Numbered from the stretch's first letter, positions 8,989 through 18,481 are shown. The stretch: DNA of 47,165 nucleotides from an uncultured Sulfuricurvum sp. (GCF_937936435.1 NZ_CALDDG010000130.1:1-47165); one strand, 5' to 3'. Notes: a model not told the origin generated them from the letters alone. A program made the numbers and translations.

Positions 8989-10885
8989 TCCCGGTATGAA
9001 ATCCTTGCGCATAGGTGATACCGAGGTCGGTGACACTTCGGAGAATCTCTTCGGAGGCAACAAATTCGGCTACGGTATCGATACCGATGCGGTGGGCAAA
9101 ATCGACGATAGCCTCGACAACGATACGGTGGCGCGGATTTTGGTCGATCGATTTGATAAGAGAGCCGTCTATTTTGAGAATGTCGACATTGAGTTTAAGG
9201 ATGTTTTCGTAATTCGAATAGCCGGTTCCGAAGTCATCGATGGCGATTTTTACCCCCAGTGTTTTCATGCGCGAGATGAATGAGGCGACCTGATCAAAAT
9301 TTTCAATCCCTTCAGATTCCAAAATTTCGAAAATGACGCGATTGGCTGTGCCGGTTTGGCGTAAAATATTTTCTATCGTCGTTACGGTTTTTTCATCTAA
9401 AATATCGCTGCTGGAGAGATTAATCGAAAACTGTTCGGTACGTCCGGCGAAGAGAGTACATGCCTGATAAACGACCTCTTGGGTAATATGGTGATACAGC
9501 TTCGTTTTTTGGGCGATCGGTAAAAATTCGTAAGGGCCGATCAAGGTTCCGTCTTCATTTTTGATCCGTACCAAACTTTCATATTTTTCGATTATACCGC
9601 TCTCGCACGAGACGATAGGCTGGTATTGGCACACGATTCGGTGTTCCACGAGCGCTTGTCGGATCTGCGATGACATGGCAATATTGAGTTTATACTGCTG
9701 TTCGATCCCCTCGGCACTGTCATAGAGTGAAAACGGTACTTTTGCCTTACGGGCTTTATTTAGTGCGACATCGGCATGAATGAGCGGTTTATCGCTGTTA
9801 ATCGCCATTCCGACCGTAGCACGGATATGTACCGTCTCATCGGCAATCATAAAGAGTTTTTCATTGAGCAGGGAGAGGAGTACTTCGATATCGTGCCGAA
9901 ATTCATCATTCGAACTGTTTGATTTTTTTCGGAATGCGAACTCATCGCCTCCGAGGCGATACGGAGAGAGTCTCATCTCGCCAAGCCAATGGGCTATCTG
10001 GCTGAGGAGCCAGTCTCCGGCATCGATTCCGAAGAAGTCGTTGATCTCTTTGAAATCGTCTATATTTAAGATAGCAACAGTATTGGTGGTCTGGCTTTGG
10101 AGATCCTCTTGGAGTTTAAGACGGTTTGGCAGTGCGGTGAGGTTGTCAAAATAGAGGTGGCGGGTCGCTTCTCTGGTTTGTTCGGTGACCTGTATCTCCA
10201 AATCCTTGTTAATGGCTTTAATTTTGTGAGAATACTCCCATACACGATGTTGCATCGATTCGAAAGCATGGATAATTTGGGTAAATTCACGTTGGGCATA
10301 GGGAATATTGAACGTGATTTTTTCTCCTGGCTTGAAACTTTTTACTTTGCTTGCAATGATTTTAATCGGCAGTAAAAGACGGTTGATCCATAAGGCCATG
10401 ATCAAAAGAATCGCCAGAACACTAAGCCCAACCCATATATACAAAACGTAAAACCGCTCCATCGTTTTGGCAAATTCTTCACCCGAATAGGTAAGCGAAA
10501 TGGTTCCGATTTTTTTGAGAGAAGAAGGTTCCATCAGATTTTTTGTCAGCCGGATCGATTCATAGGGAGAAACAGCCTCGGATTGGCGATAATCCAAAAG
10601 AGCATTACCCCGGATGTCACGCACTTCCAGTGCCACCACTTCATGCAGACGGGTGATCGAGGAGAGTTTCTCTCCCATCTCTTTGATTCCCAAGAATAAG
10701 GATAGAGAAACGGAAGGTTCGACAGCATCGATCAACAGTGCCGCTTTTTCTTTTTGAGAATTCATGGTCAAATCGCGAACGATGGCAAAAGTCGCGAGGG
10801 TAATGATGAAAAACAATACTACGGATGCAATTACAAGTGACGTAAAGAGTTTTGTCGATAGGCGTGCGTTCTTAAAAAGTTTCAT
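8966..10885 (-). CDS. Membrane GGDEF-EAL protein, likely c-di-GMP phosphodiesterase
   Basis: 639 residues: TM1 about 14-36, periplasmic sensor about 40-145, TM2 about 147-170, HAMP-like linker to about 235, GGDEF about 243-392, EAL about 402-637. The GGDEF motif (312-316) is intact but has no RxxD I-site. The EAL motif reads ESL (436-438), keeping the metal-binding glutamate. SINLSS, FEILESEG, IAIDDFGTG (550-555), LKIDGSLIK and the late E and YAQGF are all present, so hydrolysis of c-di-GMP is the likely output. Its start overlaps the stop of the periplasmic gene (ATGA), and that gene may gate its sensor domain. Confidence 0.9.
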   Translation of the reverse strand: MKLFKNARLSTKLFTSLVIASVVLFFIITLATFAIVRDLTMNSQKEKAALLIDAVEPSVSLSLFLGIKEMGEKLSSITRLHEVVALEVRDIRGNALLDYRQSEAVSPYESIRLTKNLMEPSSLKKIGTISLTYSGEEFAKTMERFYVLYIWVGLSVLAILLIMALWINRLLLPIKIIASKVKSFKPGEKITFNIPYAQREFTQIIHAFESMQHRVWEYSHKIKAINKDLEIQVTEQTREATRHLYFDNLTALPNRLKLQEDLQSQTTNTVAILNIDDFKEINDFFGIDAGDWLLSQIAHWLGEMRLSPYRLGGDEFAFRKKSNSSNDEFRHDIEVLLSLLNEKLFMIADETVHIRATVGMAINSDKPLIHADVALNKARKAKVPFSLYDSAEGIEQQYKLNIAMSSQIRQALVEHRIVCQYQPIVSCESGIIEKYESLVRIKNEDGTLIGPYEFLPIAQKTKLYHHITQEVVYQACTLFAGRTEQFSINLSSSDILDEKTVTTIENILRQTGTANRVIFEILESEGIENFDQVASFISRMKTLGVKIAIDDFGTGYSNYENILKLNVDILKIDGSLIKSIDQNPRHRIVVEAIVDFAHRIGIDTVAEFVASEEILRSVTDLGITYAQGFHTGKPQFLTR

Positions 10886-11421
10886 TCGACGAGCCTCGCT
10901 ACTTGAAATAAAATATCATTGAAGCGGATATTGCTTTGTTTGAGTGTTTTTTTGCTGATATAGATAAAGGTTTGGCGTTCGATACTGATTGAGCCTAAAA
11001 TCCCTTCGTCAAGATCGGAAACATTATACGAGAAACTGGCGATTGAGTTGGCTGATGCCCAAGCGGCTATTTTAGAGGTTATTTGGAAATTCATCGGTGT
11101 TACGAAAATGCAGCCGATATTGCGAAGTGAAAAAAAATCATCAGCAGAGACAGCCACCGCGTTAAAAGCGATATTGGCGACTTTGCCGTTATAGTATTTA
11201 TTCATCTGTTCTGCAATCTCTTTAGCCTCACGGTTCCGTTTGCCTTCATAGACGACGGCAAGGATGACTTTATCGGATTTGGTTTTCGAGAGTATCTGGG
11301 TATCGAGCGCCATTAGTTTCGGGATCATACGGATATTTGTATTCAGCAATACGGAGTCTTCAGCATGGATAGCCAAAAACTGAAATACCAAAATGATAAA
11401 CAACCGGATCAAAACTTCCAT
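10882..11421 (-). CDS. Exported protein paired with GGDEF-EAL gene (remote YfiR-like)
   Basis: 179 residues with a signal peptide ending near FLAIHA. The frame opens at TTG 11436, but ATG 11421 gives a clean signal sequence, so it is preferred. It overlaps the receptor stop by 13 bases. There is no clear family signature. However the size, the single compact periplasmic domain, a central hydrophobic IGCIFVTP segment and the terminal NDILFQVARLVE match the layout of DUF4154/YfiR, and its place between a TonB receptor and a membrane c-di-GMP enzyme is the same as in the facing module. Export is well supported. Kinship with YfiR is an inference. Confidence 0.65.
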   Translation of the reverse strand: MEVLIRLFIILVFQFLAIHAEDSVLLNTNIRMIPKLMALDTQILSKTKSDKVILAVVYEGKRNREAKEIAEQMNKYYNGKVANIAFNAVAVSADDFFSLRNIGCIFVTPMNFQITSKIAAWASANSIASFSYNVSDLDEGILGSISIERQTFIYISKKTLKQSNIRFNDILFQVARLVE

Positions 11422-13413
11422 CCTGTACGTACCCAATAAGTACGTCCCTCAACCGGATAGTCGTCTTGATAGGTTGAGGGAGGGGAAGGATAACGGTAGA
11501 TTTCATCCGCAAGATTCTTGATAGCTCCTTGAACATAAAATCCTTGGTAGTTTTCCCATCCTAAAACGATATCTGCCGTCGTAAATGCATCCGTAGCACT
11601 GCGGTTATCATTCGGACGGCGTTCTTTAATACTGCTGTATCGCCCTATAAGGCCGACTTTCCATTCGGGTGCCAGCGCATACGATAAAGCCGCTTTTAGC
11701 ATATGTTGAGATGCGAAAGGGAGATAGTCGGTTGTAACGTTACCTTTGATCGTTTCCCCTGAAATATAGCTGTAAGAGAAAGCGACGTTGTCATCTTCTC
11801 CGATTTTTTCGCGAAATTCGGTTTCAAATCCTAAAATATTGCGTTCTCCGACATTTTGAAAAGTGTGGTCGGCGGTGTTGGAGGTGATTTGTTCCGTGTT
11901 GTGGATGTAAAAAAGGTTGATTCCCATCGATGCATCTGCCGTCGGTTTGTAAAGATACTGGGTTTCATAGGAGATGGCATGCTCAGGCTCGAGATCGGGA
12001 TTTCCGATTCTTGCGGGGTTGTTGAGGGTATACATCTCTTGCCAAGAAGGGAGGCGATAGGCATCTCCGACCATAAATTTCAGGATATGTTGCCGATAGG
12101 GTTGAAACACCAAAGCTGCCCGCTTGTATGAATGAAAGCTGATATTGGAAGCTTTGGTAGCTCCGACATTCAACGAAAGGGCTAGTTGGTCACTCAGTTC
12201 GATCATGTCGCCGAGGTAAAATTCATCGGTATGACGCTGAGCGGCATTTTTATCTAAAAACGGTGCAGAATCGGAATAGTCGACGAGATCGGTACCGTTG
12301 TTGACGGTTTCGGTCGTAATGGCGGAGAGAGATGACTTTTTCAAATTTATGGGTATACCCCGCAGTAATTTTATGATTTTCGATTCCGGTATAGGTCGCG
12401 GATACTTTTTCGTAGACGGAGCGGCTTTTAAGTTTGTAAAATGCCCAAAAACCGTTAGGATAGGTGTTGCCGCTGTAGGTGGTTCCGGGAGGAAGGGTTT
12501 GGGAATCGCTTTCCCATCCGTCTTCCATAATCCCGGCTTTCAGATCGATGGAAAGATTCTCACTGAGAGGGTGCCGGTATTCTCCTTCGATATACCAGGA
12601 AGGGAAAGATTGGGTTCCGTCCATATTCGGCAAAGCATATACATTGCCGAAAGCGCTTCCCGATTCAAACCGGTTGAGCCTCCCTTTGAGGGAAAAATCA
12701 CCGTAGGAATAGGTCACTCCTAGCCCGAATTGGGTACTTCCCAATGGAGCAAAACCGGTATTGCCGTATGCGTCGGTGACACTGATAGGGCTAAGCGCAT
12801 CTTGGGTTTGATAAAACAGATCGGAGGAAAGTTTCCAGTTAGGTGTACGACGGGTATAGAAAAAACCGGCTTGTCTGGCCGAATCATTGCCGAAACTGCC
12901 GAAAATACTTCCGTTATCTCCGCTCTTTTCCTCTTTGGCATAGGTAATGACGTTGATGGTTCCCGAATAGCCGTTGACACCTTCGATGAAACTTCCGCTT
13001 CCCCGAACGACTTCGATGCGCTGGATGAGTTCTATCGGAAAATCCAAATAAGCGTTGTAGCTGTCAAATGTGCGGTCATTGACGACGATTCCGTCGATCG
13101 CGAGTTTCGTCTGTCCGTATGCCAGAGGATTGGAACCGCGAATAACAGGGGTACGGTTATTCATCGTGTCTCCTGTCATATCGACTCCGGGAATAAGCAT
13201 CAGGGCATCTTTAAGGGTTTTGGCCCCGAATGAAAATAATTCTTTTTGCTCCCATACCGAGAGGATAAACGGTTGGTAGTCGATGTTTTGATTGGTTTCG
13301 TTGGCGAGTTGTGTCGCTTGGAGCATATCGTCGTTTAGAGACGCCATCATAGGATTTTCATCCGCACAGAGGGTACAGGCGACAAAGAAAAGGGCGTAAG
13401 AGGAAAACTTCAC
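11409..13413 (-). pseudogene. TonB-dependent receptor, frameshifted
   Basis: Two overlapping frames make one receptor. The N-terminal part (GTG 13413 after AAAGG, frame continuing to 12250) has a signal peptide ending near TLCADE, a plug domain (LKDALMLIPGVDM, TPVIRGSNPLAYG, RIEVVRGSGSFIEGV, GTINVITYAK) and the first strands. The C-terminal part (open frame 12344-11409) has the remaining barrel and ends with aromatic WVRTGWKF. The break is at an A5 run on the coding strand (12337-12341). With four A the reading is HKFEK-SSLSAITTET and the protein is 667 residues, normal for the family. Either a real +1 insertion or an assembly error. It opens the - strand module ahead of the periplasmic and GGDEF-EAL genes. 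Confidence 0.85.
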
Positions 13414-13507
13414 GACTACCTTTGATATTAAAGTCTATGATTGTGACAAACGGAAGATTAAAAAACAGTAAAAAAGAATACAAATACGAATACAGGAGGG
13501 ATTCAGG

Positions 13508-13524
13508 GAGTGCGAAACGCACTC
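13508..13524 (-). other. Short perfect hairpin between cyclase and receptor genes
   Basis: GAGTGCG-AAA-CGCACTC, 7-bp stem. It sits downstream of the soluble cyclase (ends 13546) and upstream of the receptor start (13413), both on -. No T-run follows, so it may be a weak terminator, an attenuator or an mRNA-stabilising element. Confidence 0.4.
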
Positions 13525-13545
13525 GTGAGATAAGAAAAATAAATT

Positions 13546-14475
13546 TTAATCTATTAATACCGTTTTATTTTTTCCCTCATTTTTGGCATGATACATAGCT
13601 TGATCGGCACGTTCCAAAAAGCTTTCAAAACTGTCCCCTTCATGATGGGTCGTGACGCCGATACTGACGGTGAGTTGAAGCGTTTTTCCCGAATAGATCA
13701 AGTGGCTGTGTTCGATTTTGGTACGGATTTTGTCGGCAACGGCAAATGCCTGATCGTGTTCGCAGCGGTTTAGGAGAACGATAAATTCTTCGCCGCCGTA
13801 ACGGTAGACTTTGTCTCCGCCGCGGATAAGCGATTTGATGCTTTGCGCCATGAAATGAAGTACCTTGTCTCCCGTAAGATGACCGTAAAAATCGTTAAGG
13901 GCTTTGAAATCGTCGGCATCGATCATCATCATAACCAACGGCAATTTTTTATTTTTACCCGCTTCGATGCTCGCTTCCAAATCTTCCAACAGCCCTTTTC
14001 GATTGGTGATTTGGGTCAAAGGATCGGTGGTCAATTGTTCCTGCGCGTGTTTGAGCTCGGTATTTAAATGATTGATAGTCGATTGTGCTTTTTCGAGTTC
14101 AGAAAGCATATTGTCACTTAAAGCACTTAGCCCGTCGATAAAATTAATACATCGTTCTATCCCCTGTTCGGAAGCGTTTTGGATGTACTCTTCTTGCAAT
14201 TTTGCAACGGCGGAGATATCGGCATGAGTCTCGGCGAAAGTAATTAAAGTTCGATGGGCAATATCAAGATAGCGCGCGAGATCGCTGCTATTGGTATCGA
14301 CGGCTTCAGCCTCTTTCTGGGCTTTACGCAGTGCGGCATCTGCCTGTTCGATAAAAATCTCGTCAAAATATTTTTTATATTGGGTGGGATAAGGGGCAAT
14401 TCTGAGTGACCGAAGCGTTCCAACGGCTTGATCATGTATGGCGAAAATCTTGTCGAATACTACTGTTTCGCTCAT
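13546..14475 (-). CDS. Soluble diguanylate cyclase
   Basis: 309 residues with no membrane segment. An N-terminal helical domain (about 1-145, with a coiled-coil-like stretch of Glu/Gln/Leu-rich residues at 120-150) of a type frequent in Campylobacterota precedes a GGDEF domain (about 150-308). GGEEF (227-231) is an active variant and the I-site RGGD (218-221) is exactly five residues before it. It lies upstream of the TonB receptor on the same strand, 132 bases away, so it could be co-transcribed or independent. The N-terminal domain is probably a signal or dimerisation module of unknown input. Confidence 0.9.
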   Translation of the reverse strand: MSETVVFDKIFAIHDQAVGTLRSLRIAPYPTQYKKYFDEIFIEQADAALRKAQKEAEAVDTNSSDLARYLDIAHRTLITFAETHADISAVAKLQEEYIQNASEQGIERCINFIDGLSALSDNMLSELEKAQSTINHLNTELKHAQEQLTTDPLTQITNRKGLLEDLEASIEAGKNKKLPLVMMMIDADDFKALNDFYGHLTGDKVLHFMAQSIKSLIRGGDKVYRYGGEEFIVLLNRCEHDQAFAVADKIRTKIEHSHLIYSGKTLQLTVSIGVTTHHEGDSFESFLERADQAMYHAKNEGKNKTVLID

Positions 14476-14554
14476 GGAAAACCTTTGAATAATAATGATG
14501 AATTTTTATTGTAACATTTTCAGCGATTATTTACAGTAGGAATCCGATATTTTC

Positions 14555-15316
14555 TCATATTCCTCGCGTTTTTTTGATCATTTCGTAAGCTGCGTTGATC
14601 TCTTGTACTTTTTCGGTAGCCGCTTTGAGATATTCATCGGAAGCTCCCTGTGCTTTGATGATATCCGGATGGTGTTCGCGAACGAGCGCACGATAAGCTT
14701 TTTTGAGCGCATCGTCACTGACATCTGGCGTGATTCCCAGAAGAGCGTATGCCTGTGAGATGGAACTCTCTTTGACGCTATGGCGGTGAAACGATCCGAA
14801 ACGCTCCATCATTTGAGAGAGATGATCGTCATGAAACCGTAAAATAGAGGCAATACGACGCAGCATCGTCTCTTCGCTATGGCTCAAGACTCCGTCTATA
14901 TAGGTGAGGTTGACCAAAAACTCTAACATTTTTTGTCGTTTGAGGGTGTCGTTTTGGAGCACGTGATACAGCTGTTCTGCCACGGTTTCGAGATTGTCAT
15001 CGCGTTGCTTCTCGATATCGAAAATCTCTTTGAGCAGTTGTTTCGTCCCCTGCGGATCGGGAAAGAGGGCGCTGATGTCGTTAAACATATTGCCGACGAG
15101 TTCCGCTTCGAGCTCATCGACTCTGCCGTCTGCTTTCGCGACTTTGGCGACGAGGGCGACGAAAAGTCCCAATTCGCTTTGCATCAGAGACTCTTTACTC
15201 AAAATGAAACTGCGGAACTGATTTTTGGAATAGACATGGGCCTGATTATGCGAATAGCCGCGAAAAATCCAGTAAAATACGCCGACAACAAGGATGAAAA
15301 GTATGATTTGAGTCAT
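14555..15316 (-). CDS. Membrane-anchored TerB/DnaJ co-chaperone (DjlA-like)
   Basis: 253 residues. One N-terminal membrane helix (about 2-20), a TerB-like helical domain (about 50-165, LVAKVAKADGRVDELEAELV) and a C-terminal J-domain (about 188-250, YALLGITPDVSDDALKKAYR) with the essential HPD tripeptide. DjlA proteins stimulate DnaK ATPase from the inner membrane and affect envelope stress responses. The ribosome site AGAGGAG precedes the ATG. Single gene, divergent from tapT. Confidence 0.88.
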   Translation of the reverse strand: MTQIILFILVVGVFYWIFRGYSHNQAHVYSKNQFRSFILSKESLMQSELGLFVALVAKVAKADGRVDELEAELVGNMFNDISALFPDPQGTKQLLKEIFDIEKQRDDNLETVAEQLYHVLQNDTLKRQKMLEFLVNLTYIDGVLSHSEETMLRRIASILRFHDDHLSQMMERFGSFHRHSVKESSISQAYALLGITPDVSDDALKKAYRALVREHHPDIIKAQGASDEYLKAATEKVQEINAAYEMIKKTRGI

Positions 15317-15389
15317 AACGTCTCCTCTAAAAAATAAAACGGTAGTCTACCTGTTAATCGATAACAAACCAATAGAGAACAAGGGTCGT

Positions 15390-16061
15390 ATGCGCGATAT
15401 TAACACAATAATACAGGTTAGAGAAAAATGCTACCGGTGCTATCGTCCACTCTCATCATGCATGTGTTCTCATGTTCGACCGGTATCGACGGAAACAAAA
15501 TTCGTCATCTTGATGCATCCCAAAGAGTTTAAAAAAACAAAAAACGGAACCGGACATCTGACCCATCTCTCATTGCCGAACTCGGAGCTCTATATCGATG
15601 TCGATTTTACGGACCACGCCGCCGTCAATGCGATCATCGGGGATGAAGGCAATCGCTGTTATCTCCTCTATCCGGGAAAAGAGAGTATATATCTAAATGA
15701 ACACCCATTGAATAATCACGATAAACGGGCCGTGATTTTTTTGATCGATTCGACGTGGCCGTGTTCCGTTAAAATACTCCGATTGAGCAAGAATCTGCAA
15801 ATGCTTCCCCGTTTGAGCTTTACCCATACGAAACGTTCACAGTTTCAGATCAAAGAACAGCCCGAAGAGTATTGTCTTTCGACGATCGAGTCGACATTGA
15901 GTGTTTTGGAATTGCTTAATCAACACGGGACGGAAAGAATAGCGCAAGAAGCATTGGAAATGTTTTTGGAACCGTTTTGGGCGATGGTGGCGTATCAGCT
16001 CCAATGTGCGTCGAGCAAGGAAGAGAGTGTCCGCTTTAAACCTAAAGAAGCGAAAGATTAG
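15390..16061 (+). CDS. tapT: tRNA-uridine aminocarboxypropyltransferase (DTW domain)
   Basis: 223-residue DTW-family protein. It carries the N-terminal cysteine cluster (CYRCYRPLSSCMC), the HPKEFKKTKNGTG segment and the naming motif DSTW. TapT of E. coli (YfiP) transfers the 3-amino-3-carboxypropyl group of SAM to U47 of tRNA; the same reaction is inferred. The stop overlaps the stop of the facing small gene by 4 bases. Confidence 0.85.
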   Translation: MRDINTIIQVREKCYRCYRPLSSCMCSHVRPVSTETKFVILMHPKEFKKTKNGTGHLTHLSLPNSELYIDVDFTDHAAVNAIIGDEGNRCYLLYPGKESIYLNEHPLNNHDKRAVIFLIDSTWPCSVKILRLSKNLQMLPRLSFTHTKRSQFQIKEQPEEYCLSTIESTLSVLELLNQHGTERIAQEALEMFLEPFWAMVAYQLQCASSKEESVRFKPKEAKD

Positions 16062-16288
16062 ATATCTTCGTCGTCTTTAAATGCTTCAAATACACCTGAA
16101 GCGTCTACGATCTCTTGTTCCATCATTTTTTGCGCTTCGGCTTCTTCGACTTTGGCATGAGCTTCTTCGACATATTCGATAAAGGTTTCAATATCCGTTT
16201 CGGGGTTGTAAAATTGGGCATAGGTGAGGGCGATTTCTATAAATTCTCGGCCGCATCCGAAATCGCTCAGTTGTTGTTTTAAATCCAT
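16058..16288 (-). CDS. Small acidic protein of unknown function
   Basis: 76 residues, very acidic, largely alpha-helical with a Glu/Ala-rich C-terminal half (EEAHAKVEEAEAQKMMEQE) that may form a coiled coil. No signal peptide. Convergent with tapT with a 4-base overlap of stops. Compact size and a codon pattern like its neighbours suggest a real gene. I do not recognise the family. Confidence 0.6.
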   Translation of the reverse strand: MDLKQQLSDFGCGREFIEIALTYAQFYNPETDIETFIEYVEEAHAKVEEAEAQKMMEQEIVDASGVFEAFKDDEDI

Positions 16289-16347
16289 GCTGTCTCCTAC
16301 CGATTTTATCCGCGATATTATTAAAGAATATTGCTTCGAATTCCCTG

Positions 16348-16758
16348 TTAGTGGGTGAGGGTAAGCCCATCAGCTTTCCATTGGATGATTCCGCCTTTGA
16401 TATTTATCGGGGTAAAACCGTTATCGGAGAGGATGCGGGATGCGGCCGCACTGCGGTTTCCGCTATGGCAATAGACAAGAATTTTACGTGTTTTCAGGCT
16501 TTTAAGAGCGGTAAGGTTGTCGCTTAGCGATTGTACGGGGATGAGAGTCGATCCTTCTATATGCTCTTGATTGTACTCTTCAGGAGTTCGGACATCGAGA
16601 ATCGGGATTGTTTTGTCGGTTTGGATCATCGCATAGGCCTGCTGCGGCGTTACCGATTCGAAATTAGCAAAAATCCACCCTTTCATATAGGCGAAATAGA
16701 GCCCCATTCCCGCGATTGCAAGCCAATAGAGGAGATTGGTAAGTTGTTTTTTCGACAT
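16348..16758 (-). CDS. Membrane-anchored rhodanese-like sulfurtransferase
   Basis: 136 residues: an N-terminal membrane helix (about 5-25) then one rhodanese domain (about 35-135) with DVRTPEEYNQEHIEGS and the active-site loop VYCHSGNRSA, where the cysteine carries persulfide. The frame is open to ATG 16779, but AAGGGG lies correctly before ATG 16758, giving MSKKQL. The domain probably faces the periplasm. In a sulfur-oxidising campylobacterote a role in sulfur transfer is plausible but not shown. Third of a run of - strand genes. Confidence 0.87.
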   Translation of the reverse strand: MSKKQLTNLLYWLAIAGMGLYFAYMKGWIFANFESVTPQQAYAMIQTDKTIPILDVRTPEEYNQEHIEGSTLIPVQSLSDNLTALKSLKTRKILVYCHSGNRSAAASRILSDNGFTPINIKGGIIQWKADGLTLTH

Positions 16759-16809
16759 TTTTGACCCCTTTGCCATCATAATAGAAAATACAAGTATAAA
16801 CTATTTCGG

Positions 16810-17235
16810 CTAATTGGAGGTTTTTAACGCAATGACAAGCTTACGAAGCCATTGCTCTTTATAGACCGGTGTTTTCGAATGGTAATTGCCTATGGCTTGC
16901 AGATTGAATCCGTTTTCTTTGATATGGTTAGATAAGAGCCAGCTTCCGACATAGATATTGATTTTCGGATCCATGATGTTTTTGTCGTCGATCCCCCATT
17001 GGCGCAATCGAGGAAGGTGGATCGAGTTGATCTGCATAAGACCGTAGTCTTTCGTACCGTTATCGTTTCGGCGAACGGCGTTCGGATTGCCGCCGCTTTC
17101 AATGCGTGCGATATTTTTTAGTAACAGCGGCGGAATGTTGTAATGTTCTCCCGCACTTGTGAAATAGCTGTCAAAGTCTGACGTATCGGCAAAAAGAGTG
17201 GCAAAGATAAATAGCAAAATAGCTAATGTTTTCAT
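16810..17235 (-). CDS. Lytic transglycosylase (SLT domain)
   Basis: 141 residues with a signal peptide (MKTLAILLFIFATLFA). The SLT fold is complete: catalytic glutamate in IARIESGGNPNAV (about residue 48), YGLMQINS, and the late IGNYHS. It cleaves the MurNAc-GlcNAc bond of peptidoglycan in the periplasm, leaving anhydro-MurNAc. The size is that of VirB1/IagB-type enzymes that open the wall for secretion machines. It begins 2 bases after the cytochrome peroxidase gene, in the same direction as phoX-ccp, so a link with the nearby secretion locus is possible. Confidence 0.9.
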   Translation of the reverse strand: MKTLAILLFIFATLFADTSDFDSYFTSAGEHYNIPPLLLKNIARIESGGNPNAVRRNDNGTKDYGLMQINSIHLPRLRQWGIDDKNIMDPKINIYVGSWLLSNHIKENGFNLQAIGNYHSKTPVYKEQWLRKLVIALKTSN

Positions 17236-17237
17236 AA

Positions 17238-18428
17238 TTAGGGTATTTGATATCCATCTGTAAGTGTTTTTAAAAATGCAACCAGTGCATCAACTTCGTC
17301 ATTAGTGAGTTTTAAATCTCCGACAAGTGTTTTTTCATCAATATTTTCGCTTACTTCGCTTGGCCCCCATCGTGAAGTATTTGTATCCCTGGTATTATAG
17401 AATTCAACTACCTCTTTGAGAGTTTTAAAGACGCCGTTATGCATATATGGGGCTGTTAATTCTACATTTCGGAGTGTAGGTGTTTTAAATTTACCTTTGC
17501 TCTCCTCTATTTTACCATCAGCTATTACTTTAGGATTACGGGATAGTCCGAAATCAACAAAATTGGTTCCATCAGGATTGTAGGCTGAAGGGATATTGTA
17601 ATAAGGGTTTTCCGGATTTTTAGGAACACCGATATTAACATAGTCATATTCGGTAAAGAGGGCAGGAACTGTAGTCAAATCTTCGTTGCCTATAGGATGG
17701 CAAACATGACAGTTAGCTTTACCTGTAAAAAGGTCTAGACCGAGTTTTTCTTGTGCGGTTAATGTAACTTTATTATTTTGAAATGCATCAAATTTAGAAC
17801 TAAATCGAGATACTTTTGAAGAACGCTCGTACGTCGCTAAAGCGTCGGCAACAGCAGCAAAACTGGCATTTTCATCATTGAAAATTGTTTGACCATAAAT
17901 TCGTTTAAATTCGCTAGAGTAAGAAGAAGCGGCAATTTTATCGATATATTCACGGATAGTTGCATTGTGCATTTCGACAGGATTGAGCGGCGGACCTCCG
18001 GCTTGTTTTTCCAGTGTTGCGGCTCGTCCGTCCATAAATTGTCCGCCAATATAGTCTGTACCGTCAAAATAAAAATCGGGTGAATACTGTGAATAAGCAA
18101 TACTCGGTGCATTACGGTCGGCAAATAGACCTGGGACAGCCCCTTCAGAGGTTGCAAAATCATGATTGGGATTAGCAAATCCTGCATCAGGATTATGGCA
18201 ACTTACACATCCTTGGCCTAATGGTTCCGAAAGGTTAGTGTCAAAGAAAATTGTTTCTCCGAGTGCTATTTTTTCTTCAATAGTGACTTTTTCAGATATA
18301 ACACTAGAATTAGTTTCTGTTTCAGAGGTATTGTTCTCATTGTTTTCTTCGTTACCGCCGCACCCGTAAATCACAATAAGAAAAACTGCTATCACGGTTC
18401 CCAGTTTATAGAATGCTAAATTTTTCAT
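17238..18428 (-). CDS. Di-heme cytochrome c peroxidase-like lipoprotein
   Basis: 396 residues. ATG 18428 follows AAGGAT; the frame open to 18491 includes the upstream hairpin and is not used. A lipoprotein signal ends at Cys23 (VIYGC), followed by an Asn/Glu/Ser-rich linker. Two heme-binding sites CVSCH (74-78) and CHVCH (240-244) lie in two cytochrome c domains, the layout of the CcpA/MauG family. Bacterial CCP reduces periplasmic peroxide with electrons from the cytochrome c pool; MauG-like proteins instead oxidise protein substrates. It follows phoX on the same strand, after two hairpins. Confidence 0.88.
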   Translation of the reverse strand: MKNLAFYKLGTVIAVFLIVIYGCGGNEENNENNTSETETNSSVISEKVTIEEKIALGETIFFDTNLSEPLGQGCVSCHNPDAGFANPNHDFATSEGAVPGLFADRNAPSIAYSQYSPDFYFDGTDYIGGQFMDGRAATLEKQAGGPPLNPVEMHNATIREYIDKIAASSYSSEFKRIYGQTIFNDENASFAAVADALATYERSSKVSRFSSKFDAFQNNKVTLTAQEKLGLDLFTGKANCHVCHPIGNEDLTTVPALFTEYDYVNIGVPKNPENPYYNIPSAYNPDGTNFVDFGLSRNPKVIADGKIEESKGKFKTPTLRNVELTAPYMHNGVFKTLKEVVEFYNTRDTNTSRWGPSEVSENIDEKTLVGDLKLTNDEVDALVAFLKTLTDGYQIP

Positions 18429-18445
18429 AATATCCTTCTCTTTTG

Positions 18446-18472
18446 AATACGGCTCTTCGAATGAACCGTATT
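18446..18472 (-). other. Hairpin in the leader of the cytochrome peroxidase gene
   Basis: AATACGG (18446-18452) pairs with CCGTATT (18466-18472) across a 13-base loop. After one G.G mismatch the pairing continues with four A-T pairs. It ends about 17 bases before the start codon and could set translation or mRNA stability. Confidence 0.45.
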
Positions 18473-18481
18473 GAAAAGAGA

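Noticed and set aside
12337..12341. Programmed -1 frameshifting in the TonB receptor
   Set aside because: A -1 slip enters the wrong frame; only a +1 shift joins plug and barrel.
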